Shown in pieces: positions 8,523 through 16,860 of a stretch of DNA of 49,238 nt (position 1 is the first letter of the stretch; each line of letters opens with the position of its first letter). This DNA comes from Sphingobacterium alimentarium. Its GTDB lineage: Bacteria > Bacteroidota > Bacteroidia > Sphingobacteriales > Sphingobacteriaceae. The stretch spans positions 1-49,238 of the forward strand of contig NZ_SMBZ01000026.1 in the NCBI RefSeq assembly GCF_004342685.1. The letters are read 5' to 3'. Under the pieces are notes generated by a model. The model saw nothing but the letters and a program-made list of their open reading frames with translations, searched no databases and was not told the origin of the DNA. A program made the position numbers and the translations under genes.

Positions 8523-9093
8523 AAAAATTGGTTTATTTTTTGGCTCGTTTAATCCCATTCACGTTGGGCACTTAATCATTGCCAATTATATGGCTAATTT
8601 TACAGAATTAGATGAAGTTTGGTTTGTCGTATCTCCCCAAAATCCTTTCAAAGAGAAGAAATCGTTGGTAAATATGTACGATCGTCTAGAGATGGTCAAC
8701 CTGGCTATTGAAGGAGCGGACAAATTACGCGCCAGCGACATCGAATTTACCTTGCCACAACCGTCCTACACGATCGATACGCTGACCTATCTGCAGGAAA
8801 AACACCCAAAGAAGGAATTTGTGCTGATAATGGGTGAGGACAATCTGCAGAGTCTTCGCAAGTGGAAGAATGCGGATATTATTCTCCGTGATTATAAAAT
8901 CATCGTCTACCCTCGACCGGGCTATGATGCCGTCGAAATGAAAGAGCATCCTTCGGTACAGATGACTGATACACCGGTGATGGAATTGTCGTCTACATTT
9001 TTGCGTCAAGCAATCAAAGAAAATAAAAGTATAAAATTCTATACGCCAGACAAAGTAGCTGAGTTTATAGATAAGAAGGGTCTGTACTTATAA
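8512..9093 (+). CDS. nadD: nicotinate-nucleotide adenylyltransferase
   Basis: NadD makes deamido-NAD from nicotinate mononucleotide and ATP. At 193 residues it has the nucleotidyltransferase HxGH motif in GSFNPIHVGH (11-20), the substrate loop SPQNPFKEKK (41-50), LIMGEDNLQSLRKW (105-118) and the SSTFLR motif at 160-165. It starts inside the end of gmk, so the two are probably translationally coupled. It is the third gene of a purine/NAD supply operon. Confidence 0.95.
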   Translation: MANKKIGLFFGSFNPIHVGHLIIANYMANFTELDEVWFVVSPQNPFKEKKSLVNMYDRLEMVNLAIEGADKLRASDIEFTLPQPSYTIDTLTYLQEKHPKKEFVLIMGEDNLQSLRKWKNADIILRDYKIIVYPRPGYDAVEMKEHPSVQMTDTPVMELSSTFLRQAIKENKSIKFYTPDKVAEFIDKKGLYL

Positions 9094-9134
9094 AAAAACA
9101 AAATCTAAATCGATTTGTTGTACTACTAAATAAT

Positions 9135-9142
9135 AAAGGAGG
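9135..9142 (+). promoter_or_regulatory. full-strength Shine-Dalgarno before CsbD gene
   Basis: AAAGGAGG lies eight bases before the ATG at 9151. It is a near-perfect anti-16S match, unlike almost every other gene in this window, where starts are preceded by A/T-rich sequence. Confidence 0.75.
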
Positions 9143-9150
9143 TAATACAC

Positions 9151-9339
9151 ATGGATAAATTAGATTTAAAAGGAAAATGGAACGAATTGAAAGGTAAAGT
9201 AAAGCAAGAATATGCTGAACTTACAGATGACGATTTGAAATATGAAGAAGGCAAAGATGACGAGTTATTAGGTCGCCTTCAGCAAAAATTAGGTAAAGCC
9301 AGAGAAGAAGTCGTAGACTGGTTGAAAGGCTTAGGCTAA
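9151..9339 (+). CDS. CsbD family small stress-type protein
   Basis: The 62-residue hydrophilic protein has the CsbD pattern: [20 protein letters not shown], then a short loop and [20 protein letters not shown]. CsbD-like proteins are often abundant general-stress proteins; the biochemical function is unknown. It has its own strong ribosome-binding site and is 57 bases after nadD. A perfect 20-bp stem terminator follows. It is probably a separately expressed gene made in quantity. Confidence 0.85.
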   Translation: MDKLDLKGKWNELKGKVKQEYAELTDDDLKYEEGKDDELLGRLQQKLGKAREEVVDWLKGLG

Positions 9340-9350
9340 TCGAAAAATAT

Positions 9351-9394
9351 TTAAACAATAAAACCCTCCAATTTTGGAGGGTTTTATTGTTTAA
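9351..9394. terminator. bidirectional terminator, 20-bp perfect stem
   Basis: Arms 9351-9370 and 9375-9394 are perfect reverse complements around a 4-base loop (ATTT). The core is CCCTCCA/TGGAGGG, flanked by A/T runs on both sides, so it can end both the plus-strand CsbD transcript and the minus-strand SusD transcript. Confidence 0.9.
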
Positions 9395-9397
9395 AAT

Positions 9398-11347
9398 CTA
9401 TTCAGAATAACCAGGATTCTGTTTTAATAAATTATTTTTATTCAATTCATCTCTATGCAGAGGTCTGAAGTATAAATTATTGTTCCAAGATCTATTCTCT
9501 TGAGAATTATCAACTACGGGGGTATACGTATAGTCATATACAGTCGGGTCATGACGATAAGGTGCTGTCATTGTCTTACCAGGCTTGAATTTGCCTGTTA
9601 TTTTGATATACGTCACTTTACGTCCTACAGTCTCCGCAGCAATTAACCATCTTCGCACATCGTGGTAACGATGCTCCTCATAAGCCATCTCAATTCTACG
9701 TTCATGTCTATAGATATCTCTTAATTGATTTTGATCGGTAGTAGTAATCGCAGGCATACCCGCTCTGAATCTAATTTTGTTCAACCAATCTCTAGCTACA
9801 GTTGTCTCACCTAATTCAATACTAGCTTCTACATAATTTAATATGGCTTCTGTATACCTAAAGAAAGGCCAAGGAACTAGTTGGAAATTATTCGCGTCGA
9901 CAATATTTGGATCTGGGTCAATAAACTTATGATAATAATAACCGGTCCAGCTACCATTCCAACTTTCTACACTTCCACCTCTAGTATCAATTCCTGGAAT
10001 AGTTTTGACAGTACCACCGTCCAGAATATCGTATGTACCGGTTTGTATCTGATTAGCCGGGTCAATATTTCCAGAAATCTTCTCTCTAGGTTTCCAGCCC
10101 GCACCATCATATAATATTGTAGCATAAAATCTAGGATCTCTATTTTTATATGGTTCAGCTTTGTGTGCAGCATTGTTCCAACTAAATGATGAGCCATCAA
10201 TCATTTGATAATCATCTACAAGAAGTCCGATCGGGGTATTACCTGCCCAATTTTTGTAACCATTAGGCCCGTTATGAAGACCATGCGTATAATTCGCATC
10301 AGCAATAAAGTATTTCGCATAAATTAATTCCGAAGCGGCAGATGGGTCTATGCCCGGTGCTTTACTTCCAGCACCCATCGCTATACTTTTATAGTTGTTT
10401 TGACCCTCTGCTGCACTTACAGGTGCCGCTAAATTCAACTTATATCCTGATGAGGCATCCATCACTTCCTTAGCGGCAGCTTGGGCGGCTCTATAGCGCT
10501 CTTGTTGATTGCCTGAGGTATACGCTAGAATCGGCATCATTTCATCACTTATGGTGCTTACCTTTGCTTTTAATTTAGTAGAAACGTGTTGATCACTGGC
10601 TGCGTACAGCAAAACCCTTGACTTTAAAGCTAGTGCGGCTAAAGCTGTTGCACGGCCTTTATCCATGCTTTTTCCGTTCAAGAAACGATGCGCTTCTTCA
10701 CAATCTTTGACAATAAAATTGACACATTCCTCGTAAGTGTTTCTGGCAATGTTCATATCGTCAGTGATTGTATATACTTTATCTACTAGAGGGACACCTC
10801 CATAATAACGTAAAAGTTGCTGATAATAATATGCTCTCAAAAAGTGTACTTGACCCAGCATTTTCTCTTTCAAATCTTGATCAGTTATTTTATTATCTTC
10901 ACTATTCAATTGTTGCATAGCGACATTACAAAATCTGATGTATATATACATCCTTCCCCATGCCCATGTGCCATGTACCCATCCCAGGGAGGTTGGGTTT
11001 GAAGCTCCACTATTTACGATATCAATACCCCTTCCTGGGTGTGTAAACATAGCCTCATCGGAGACTGATGCTAACATTTGCTCGTTAAAACCTCCTTGCT
11101 CAAAACCATTGTAGATATCATTGATATATGCTTGTGCCGTTAATGCATCGTTCCATACCACATCAGCAGACAACTGATTGGGTGGCGAAACATTCATAAA
11201 GTCCGTACTGCATGATTGTATAGACATCGCGGACAAAGCGATTATAACTATTTTTGTCGTTTTAAGAGTTAATTTAGAAGTTGCATATAGCTGTTTTCTC
11301 TGAGTATTAAACCTTCTAAATATTTGGCTCAATGTTTCTTTTTTCAT
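9398..11347 (-). CDS. SusD/RagB family nutrient-binding lipoprotein
   Basis: This 649-residue surface lipoprotein caps its SusC partner and helps capture a glycan or peptide. The lipobox is SIQSC (Cys46), after an unusually long charged n-region of about 30 residues (MKKETLSQIFRRFNTQRKQL); no in-frame ATG lies closer to the hydrophobic core. SusD landmarks follow: a PPNQLSADVVWNDALTAQAY start, an FLRAYYYQQLLRYYGGVPLV helix and, near the end, YRHERRIEMAYEEHRYHDVRRW. The substrate cannot be told. It starts 25 bases after susC and ends at a bidirectional terminator. Confidence 0.95.
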   Translation of the reverse strand: MKKETLSQIFRRFNTQRKQLYATSKLTLKTTKIVIIALSAMSIQSCSTDFMNVSPPNQLSADVVWNDALTAQAYINDIYNGFEQGGFNEQMLASVSDEAMFTHPGRGIDIVNSGASNPTSLGWVHGTWAWGRMYIYIRFCNVAMQQLNSEDNKITDQDLKEKMLGQVHFLRAYYYQQLLRYYGGVPLVDKVYTITDDMNIARNTYEECVNFIVKDCEEAHRFLNGKSMDKGRATALAALALKSRVLLYAASDQHVSTKLKAKVSTISDEMMPILAYTSGNQQERYRAAQAAAKEVMDASSGYKLNLAAPVSAAEGQNNYKSIAMGAGSKAPGIDPSAASELIYAKYFIADANYTHGLHNGPNGYKNWAGNTPIGLLVDDYQMIDGSSFSWNNAAHKAEPYKNRDPRFYATILYDGAGWKPREKISGNIDPANQIQTGTYDILDGGTVKTIPGIDTRGGSVESWNGSWTGYYYHKFIDPDPNIVDANNFQLVPWPFFRYTEAILNYVEASIELGETTVARDWLNKIRFRAGMPAITTTDQNQLRDIYRHERRIEMAYEEHRYHDVRRWLIAAETVGRKVTYIKITGKFKPGKTMTAPYRHDPTVYDYTYTPVVDNSQENRSWNNNLYFRPLHRDELNKNNLLKQNPGYSE

Positions 11348-11372
11348 CTTTAATAAATTTACCGGTTAAATA

Positions 11373-14300
11373 TTAGAGAGTTGCTTTCAAACCGAAGTTG
11401 ATAACTTTCGCTTGCGGGTAATATTGACCACTCGTGTTAGTTGATTCTGGATCCCAGATCTTAATTTTGTCAACTGTAAATAGGTTTATACCATTTACAT
11501 ATAATCTTAACCCCTTAACCCCTATTTTGTTAATGATGGCTGGATTTATTGTATAACCGAGCTCAATATTTTTTAACCTTAAATAATTGTTATTTCTTAC
11601 CCAATAGGTGTTATTAAGCGCTTTGCTACCATCTTGATAATAAGCAGTATTTCTATTACTTAAACGAGGAAATTCGTCGCTTGGATTGTCAATCGTCCAG
11701 CGGTTTTGATAAGACCAGTCCAAGTAGTTTCCAATATCTCCAGATTCGGTAATACCAATCATTTGTAATCCACCAGTAGCTCCTTGAATTAATAATGTCA
11801 AGTCAAATCCTTTATAGCCTGCATTAAGGTTAAATCCTCCTGTAAATGTTGGTGTACTGTTTTTGTCTAATCGCACCAAGTCATCACCGTTAATCTTGCC
11901 ATCATTGTTGTAGTCAACGAATTTCATGTCGCCAGGTCTTAAATCGGCCCCTCCTGTCACAGCGCTATAATCTAACGTATTTGCCTCAACTGCCGCCATG
12001 TCTTTAAAGACGCCATCATATTGGTACAGTAGCCAAGCGCCCGTCACACGGCCTGTTGCTCGTTGCCATTCTGGAGCGCCAGGTATTTCATCGAAGAATA
12101 AGATTTTGTTTTTCGCGTAACCTCCATTGATACCAACTCCAAAGGTGAAGTCATTAATGTTGTTTTGGTAATTTAAGCTAAATTCATAACCCGCATTTTT
12201 AACTTTTCCAATATTTTCTGGTGGCAAGTTTGCGGATGGAATTCCTGTACTTTCTGGCACAGAAGCGATTCTTTGTGCCAAAATATTAGATCTTTGATTG
12301 TAGAAATAATCGAACGTTAACGAGAATTTGTTATTCATGAATGTCGCATCAAGACCTACGTTGGTGTTATTGGCAACTTCCCAAGTAAAGTTTTCATTGG
12401 GCACGTTAGCTTCCCAAAGCGTTTTAACCACTTGATCATTAAATACACCAGAACCAGTATTCATAAGTGTAAAGTATCTAAACTCTTGCAGCGCATCGTT
12501 ATAATATGCCTCAGCTCCCATTTGACCCCAAGAACCTCTTATTTTTAAGTTGTTAACAAACTCCACATTGTCTCGGAAAAATGCTTCTTTGGATAATACC
12601 CACCCTACAGAAACCCCAGGGAAAAACCCAAATCGCTTATTTTCTGGGAAAATATAAGATCCATCTACACGCCATAAGAATTCAGCAAGATATTTTTCTT
12701 GGTAATTGTAATTTACACGTCCGAAATAACTTAATCGAGCACGAGAGAATATATCATTTACACCAATTGTTTGTTCTTTATTTTCACCAAAAGATAATTC
12801 AGGGATTAATGTAGATAAAAAGTAACGTCTAAAAGCATTAAAACCGCTGCTCTTATCCGTCTCTCTGGTTATACCTGCTAACAGTGAAATGGTATGATCA
12901 TTATTAATCACTTTATCATAAGTTACCATACCAGTTAGGTTGACACCTAAGCGATTGGCCATAGTTTCGGATAAACGCGCGTCGGTGAACGGGGAGCTGA
13001 CGGAGCCCATAAGGCTTGGGGTACCATCTTCTAATAGGGTGGTTTTGTCCCAACTGTATAATGTCCAAGGTGTTCGCCAGTTCTTGCCTCTTTTCCAAGA
13101 TTTATCTAATGCCGCTGAACCCGTTACCTTTAATCCATCTACTCCAGGAACTTTGAAGTCAATTTTACCTGTAGTTTGTAAGTAATCATCAATGGTTTTA
13201 TTGAATCCTGTTAGATCGGTTGTTGATACTACGGGATTATAGCCATATTCAATGGCAGGACCAGGCTCTCCATTGGGCCAAAATGCCGGTTCATTAGGAC
13301 GTCCACGCATGAGGAATCTGAAAATATCTCCTGCTCCTACCGTAGGAAAATTTCGCTCTTCTTCTCTTCCAAGTAGGCTAATTGTGGTAGTAAGGTAATC
13401 GTTTATTTTACTTTCAATATTTAAGAGTAGATCATATTGATTATAATTTGTGGCGGACTTTTTATAATAGGCATCTTGATTGGTAAAACCGAGGGATGCT
13501 AAATAAACCGTGTTCTCTCCTCCTCCATTTATTTGTAAATTATGCCTTTGTTGTGGAGACCAATTCTTAAAAACCTCATCAAACCAGTCGGTATTTGGGT
13601 AGCGATACGGATCAGAACCGTCTTTAAATTTTTGTATTTCATCAGGCTTGAATGCCGCATCTATAGTTCCATTCTTGTCGGTGCGGGTATATGTTCCTGT
13701 TGTGTTTAGGGCAGTCCATGCGTCATTCCACAATGAGGGGTTTAGATCGCTACCGAATATTCTAAGTTCATTTAATATTTCCGCATACTCGGGAGATCCC
13801 GCCATCTTTGGCGTGCGTGTGGGCCGTTGAATACCATAAAAGGCATCGTACGTGAGGTTTGGTTTACCTGATTTTCCTTGTTTTGTGGTAATCAGAATAA
13901 CACCATTACCCGCTCTCGAGCCGTAGATAGCCGCAGAAGCATCTTTTAGGACAGATACGCTTTCTATATCATTCGGATTTATACGGTCAATCCCACCAGC
14001 TCTGCTAGGCACACCATCGATTACGATAAGTGGACTGGAGTTCCCTCCGGCTAATGAGTTTATACCACGAATTCGAATATTAGAACCATCGTATCCAGGT
14101 TCTCCACTACTTTGTATTGCCGTTACGCCCGGAAGACGTCCCGCCAAACCATTCGATAAATTAACGGATGAGGATTTAGCTAATTCATCACCTTTTACTG
14201 CGGTAACCGCTCCTGATACAACAGATTTTTTTTGCGTACCATAGCCTACAACGACTACTTCCTCAATAGCTTCATTGTCACTGCTTAAGTTAATATCTAT

Positions 14301-14648
14301 GGTCGTACGATTATTAACATTCTCCGTAATGGGCAGCATACCTACCATAGAGAAAACTAACTGTGCACCCGTGGGTACATTCTTTAACTCATACTGACCA
14401 TTGACATTCGTAGTCGTCGCATTTGTTGTGCCCGCTACTGTTACCGTCACTCCTGCAATGGGTTGGTTGGTTTGTGGATCTCGCACGGTACCTTTTACAG
14501 TAAGATTTTGTTGCTCAGAAGTGATGTTTTGCGGTTCAAAAGGTTTTGCAAAGCCATATTGTGTGGTGATGCATAAGCAACATGCTACAGCGCTTGAAAT
14601 CCATACGAACCTTTTCAATCCTTCACTGGGGTTTAGATTATTGATCAT
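11373..14648 (-). CDS. SusC/RagA TonB-linked outer-membrane receptor
   Basis: The 1091-residue beta-barrel importer has a signal peptide (about 1-34, ending YGFA) and a carboxypeptidase-regulatory-like domain at 49-120 (LTVKGTVRDPQTNQPIAGVTV). The SusC linker with TonB-box-like EEVVVVGYGTQKK is at 129-141, then the plug (RIRGINSL, PLIVIDGVP, DASAAIYGSRAGNGVILITTK) and a barrel ending in FGLKATL. With the SusD gene 25 bases downstream it forms a TonB-driven uptake complex. No sigma/anti-sigma pair, two-component regulator or carbohydrate enzyme lies nearby, so the pair looks orphaned. Confidence 0.97.
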   Translation of the reverse strand: MINNLNPSEGLKRFVWISSAVACCLCITTQYGFAKPFEPQNITSEQQNLTVKGTVRDPQTNQPIAGVTVTVAGTTNATTTNVNGQYELKNVPTGAQLVFSMVGMLPITENVNNRTTIDINLSSDNEAIEEVVVVGYGTQKKSVVSGAVTAVKGDELAKSSSVNLSNGLAGRLPGVTAIQSSGEPGYDGSNIRIRGINSLAGGNSSPLIVIDGVPSRAGGIDRINPNDIESVSVLKDASAAIYGSRAGNGVILITTKQGKSGKPNLTYDAFYGIQRPTRTPKMAGSPEYAEILNELRIFGSDLNPSLWNDAWTALNTTGTYTRTDKNGTIDAAFKPDEIQKFKDGSDPYRYPNTDWFDEVFKNWSPQQRHNLQINGGGENTVYLASLGFTNQDAYYKKSATNYNQYDLLLNIESKINDYLTTTISLLGREEERNFPTVGAGDIFRFLMRGRPNEPAFWPNGEPGPAIEYGYNPVVSTTDLTGFNKTIDDYLQTTGKIDFKVPGVDGLKVTGSAALDKSWKRGKNWRTPWTLYSWDKTTLLEDGTPSLMGSVSSPFTDARLSETMANRLGVNLTGMVTYDKVINNDHTISLLAGITRETDKSSGFNAFRRYFLSTLIPELSFGENKEQTIGVNDIFSRARLSYFGRVNYNYQEKYLAEFLWRVDGSYIFPENKRFGFFPGVSVGWVLSKEAFFRDNVEFVNNLKIRGSWGQMGAEAYYNDALQEFRYFTLMNTGSGVFNDQVVKTLWEANVPNENFTWEVANNTNVGLDATFMNNKFSLTFDYFYNQRSNILAQRIASVPESTGIPSANLPPENIGKVKNAGYEFSLNYQNNINDFTFGVGINGGYAKNKILFFDEIPGAPEWQRATGRVTGAWLLYQYDGVFKDMAAVEANTLDYSAVTGGADLRPGDMKFVDYNNDGKINGDDLVRLDKNSTPTFTGGFNLNAGYKGFDLTLLIQGATGGLQMIGITESGDIGNYLDWSYQNRWTIDNPSDEFPRLSNRNTAYYQDGSKALNNTYWVRNNNYLRLKNIELGYTINPAIINKIGVKGLRLYVNGINLFTVDKIKIWDPESTNTSGQYYPQAKVINFGLKATL

Positions 14649-14663
14649 AAGATTGTTTAAATT

Positions 14664-14680
14664 GATTAATAGTATTAATC
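14664..14680. repeat. 7-bp inverted repeat upstream of susC
   Basis: GATTAAT (14664-14670) and ATTAATC (14674-14680) form a perfect inverted repeat around AGT, 16 bases upstream of the susC start codon. It could be an operator or a short leader hairpin. Confidence 0.4.
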
Positions 14681-14716
14681 GGTCCTTCCTTTATTGGTTA
14701 CCTATTTATAATTAGG

Positions 14717-14746
14717 TTAATAAATATATTAAAATATTTTTATTAA
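14717..14746. repeat. 14-bp near-perfect AT inverted repeat, susC-surE gap
   Basis: Arms 14717-14730 and 14733-14746 are reverse complements with one mismatch and a 2-base centre. A smaller repeat, ACCTA-N8-TAGGT, lies immediately to the left. The whole lies between two divergent genes. Confidence 0.45.
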
Positions 14747-14793
14747 TTGTCTGCTTAACGTTTATATGAAGATTTTGTTTTTAATAAATTCCT

Positions 14794-14801
14794 TAACTTT
14801 A
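14794..14801 (+). promoter_or_regulatory. candidate surE -7 box
   Basis: TAACTTTA differs from TAnnTTTG at one base and ends four bases before the surE ATG. TTTG at 14774-14777 is a possible -33, 16 bases upstream, slightly short. Confidence 0.3.
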
Positions 14802-14805
14802 CCCT

Positions 14806-15585
14806 ATGGCAAAAGAAAAACCTACTATTTTGGTCGTGAATGACGACGGTATCACTGCACCAGGCATTAAAGTGCTTTTGGAAGAAATGCAAAAATTGGG
14901 AAATGTAGTGGTTGTAGCTCCTGACGCTCCGCAATCGGGTATGGGTCATGCAATTACTATTGGCAAACCGCTCCGTCTGGACAAAATTGACTTGTACGAA
15001 GGAGTCGAGATGTATAAATGTTCGGGTACGCCAGTAGACTGTGTGAAATTGGCTGTAGATCGTATTTTCAAGGACAAGAAGCCTGATCTATGCGTGTCTG
15101 GGATCAATCATGGACTGAATTATTCGATTAATGTATTGTATTCAGGGACCATGTCTGCTGCGGTCGAAGGTGCAATCGAAGGCATTCCTTCTATAGGTTT
15201 TTCGCTGGATGATTTTTCACATAACGCGGATTTTACGCATACAAGACCATATGTATTGAGTATTGCCGAGCAGGTACTCAACAATGGGCTGCCGAAAGGA
15301 ACATTATTGAACGTTAATTTCCCTCATATAGAAAAGGGTATTGTGGGTATTAAAATTTGCCGACAAGCCAATGGGAATTGGATCGAGGAATTTGAATACA
15401 GAGTAGATCCGCACCACCGGGATTATTTTTGGATGACAGGGCGATACGACTGGGTAGATCGTGGAGAAGACACGGATGTGTTCGCTATTAATAACGGCTA
15501 CGCTTCAGTGGTTCCTACACAATTCGATATGACAGCACACCATGCTATTCCCGAACTGAATTCTTGGTCTTTTGATGTGAAATAG
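14806..15585 (+). CDS. surE: 5'/3'-nucleotidase SurE
   Basis: SurE is a metal-dependent nucleotidase acting on nucleoside monophosphates and linked to stationary-phase survival. The 259-residue protein carries the metal-binding VVNDDGI motif at 10-16 (Asp13, Asp14), SGMGHAIT in the nucleotide loop, CSGTPVDCVKLA near 68-79 and PDLCVSGINHGLNYS, with the asparagine metal ligand. It is divergent from susC. The next gene starts on the base after its stop, so the two are likely coupled. Confidence 0.95.
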   Translation: MAKEKPTILVVNDDGITAPGIKVLLEEMQKLGNVVVVAPDAPQSGMGHAITIGKPLRLDKIDLYEGVEMYKCSGTPVDCVKLAVDRIFKDKKPDLCVSGINHGLNYSINVLYSGTMSAAVEGAIEGIPSIGFSLDDFSHNADFTHTRPYVLSIAEQVLNNGLPKGTLLNVNFPHIEKGIVGIKICRQANGNWIEEFEYRVDPHHRDYFWMTGRYDWVDRGEDTDVFAINNGYASVVPTQFDMTAHHAIPELNSWSFDVK

Positions 15586-15849
15586 ATGAACAAAAATTCT
15601 ATAATCGCAGGGATAATCGTTGGTGCTATAGCCCCACTATTGGCCTATTTGGTGATGACTTATACCACATTACAACAATCTTATTTCGCGGAAAAACCCA
15701 TCGCTTTATATGTCCTTGCTGCGGTTGTCAATCTTGTTATTATCCGTTTTGCGTACCGGGGACAAAAAGAGGCTTTGGCCAAAGGCGTGGTTTTGATAAC
15801 TTTTTTGGCTATGATTGCCTTTGTTGTATTGACTAAATTCAAGATATAG
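15586..15849 (+). CDS. small membrane protein, 87 residues
   Basis: The ATG directly follows the surE stop with no gap. The product has three predicted membrane segments: IIAGIIVGAIAPLLAYLVM (about 6-24), ALYVLAAVVNLVIIRFAY (about 40-57) and GVVLITFLAMIAFVVLT (about 67-83). No catalytic motif or known family was recognised. The tight link to surE and to mqnD 12 bases downstream suggests co-transcription, but no function can be assigned. Confidence 0.8.
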   Translation: MNKNSIIAGIIVGAIAPLLAYLVMTYTTLQQSYFAEKPIALYVLAAVVNLVIIRFAYRGQKEALAKGVVLITFLAMIAFVVLTKFKI

Positions 15850-15861
15850 GTATCTATTATT

Positions 15862-16737
15862 ATGAAATTATCATTAGGCTTTTCGCCTTGTCCAAACGAT
15901 ACATTTATTTTCGACGCGCTCATACATCACAAAATAGATACAGAAGGACTGGATTTTGAGGTGGAGTACCACGATGTAGAAACGTTGAATCACAAAGCTT
16001 TTAGAGGGGAGCTGGATATCACAAAATTAAGCTATCACGCATTTGCTTATGCAGTAGAAGACTACGAATTGTTAGATTCGGGTTCTGCTTTGGGATTCGG
16101 CGTGGGGCCCCTGCTAATTACTAAAAATCCCCTTTTGGCGCAACTATTGTCTTCTTTTGCCGGGCAGGAACTTCCTGCAGAATATCATAACTTAAAAGTT
16201 GGAATTCCTGGTCAATATACCACCGCAAATTTCTTGTTGGGATTAGCTTTTCCGCAGTTGAAGAACAAAGAAATTATGGTTTTTTCGGATATTGAGTCCG
16301 CCCTATTGAATGGAGATGTTGATTTGGGACTAATTATACACGAAAATCGCTTTACTTATCAGGAAAAAGGCTTGCATAAGGTGGTGGATTTAGGTGAATA
16401 TTGGGAACAAACGACAGAAAGTCCGATTCCACTAGGGGGGATTGTCATAAGTAGAGACTTAGCTCCTGAAGTGAAAGAGAAAGTAAACCGCTTGATTCGC
16501 AAAAGCGTGGAATATGCATTTGCCAATCCTAAATCTGGAATTGACTATATCCGGTCTCACGCACAAGAAATGGAAGAATCGGTCATGTACAAGCACATTG
16601 AATTGTATGTAAATCAGTATTCCATAGATTTGGGAGAGGTTGGGAGGAAGGCTATTATGTCCATGTTTGGCAAAGCGCAGGAATTAAATATTGTACCGCA
16701 TAGCGCAAAAAATATATTTTTGATAGGAAAATCGTAA
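15862..16737 (+). CDS. mqnD: 1,4-dihydroxy-6-naphthoate synthase
   Basis: MqnD turns cyclic dehypoxanthine futalosine into 1,4-dihydroxy-6-naphthoate in the futalosine route to menaquinone. The 291-residue protein has the family start LGFSPCPNDTFIFDAL and the substrate-binding-protein-like ELDITKLSYHAFAYAV, followed by VGIPGQYTTANFLL and DLGLIIHENRFTY (His as the general base in the family). SPCPNDTFIF distinguishes it from the related MqnA. No other mqn gene is in the window. Its presence shows the organism makes menaquinone by this route. Confidence 0.93.
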   Translation: MKLSLGFSPCPNDTFIFDALIHHKIDTEGLDFEVEYHDVETLNHKAFRGELDITKLSYHAFAYAVEDYELLDSGSALGFGVGPLLITKNPLLAQLLSSFAGQELPAEYHNLKVGIPGQYTTANFLLGLAFPQLKNKEIMVFSDIESALLNGDVDLGLIIHENRFTYQEKGLHKVVDLGEYWEQTTESPIPLGGIVISRDLAPEVKEKVNRLIRKSVEYAFANPKSGIDYIRSHAQEMEESVMYKHIELYVNQYSIDLGEVGRKAIMSMFGKAQELNIVPHSAKNIFLIGKS

Positions 16738-16776
16738 AAATATATTATAACATTAAAAGTTGTCAATCTGAATAAT

Positions 16777-16784
16777 TAAATTTG
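16777..16784 (+). promoter_or_regulatory. candidate secA -7 box
   Basis: TAAATTTG is an exact match to TAnnTTTG, 76 bases before the secA ATG. The nearest TTG (16760-16762) is closer than ideal for a -33 element, so the assignment is tentative. Confidence 0.35.
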
Positions 16785-16860
16785 CCCGATTAGTGCCAAA
16801 TTGTCCTGAATATGAATTTGGATTCAATTTTGTGCATGTGAAAAGAGATAAAAAAAAATT

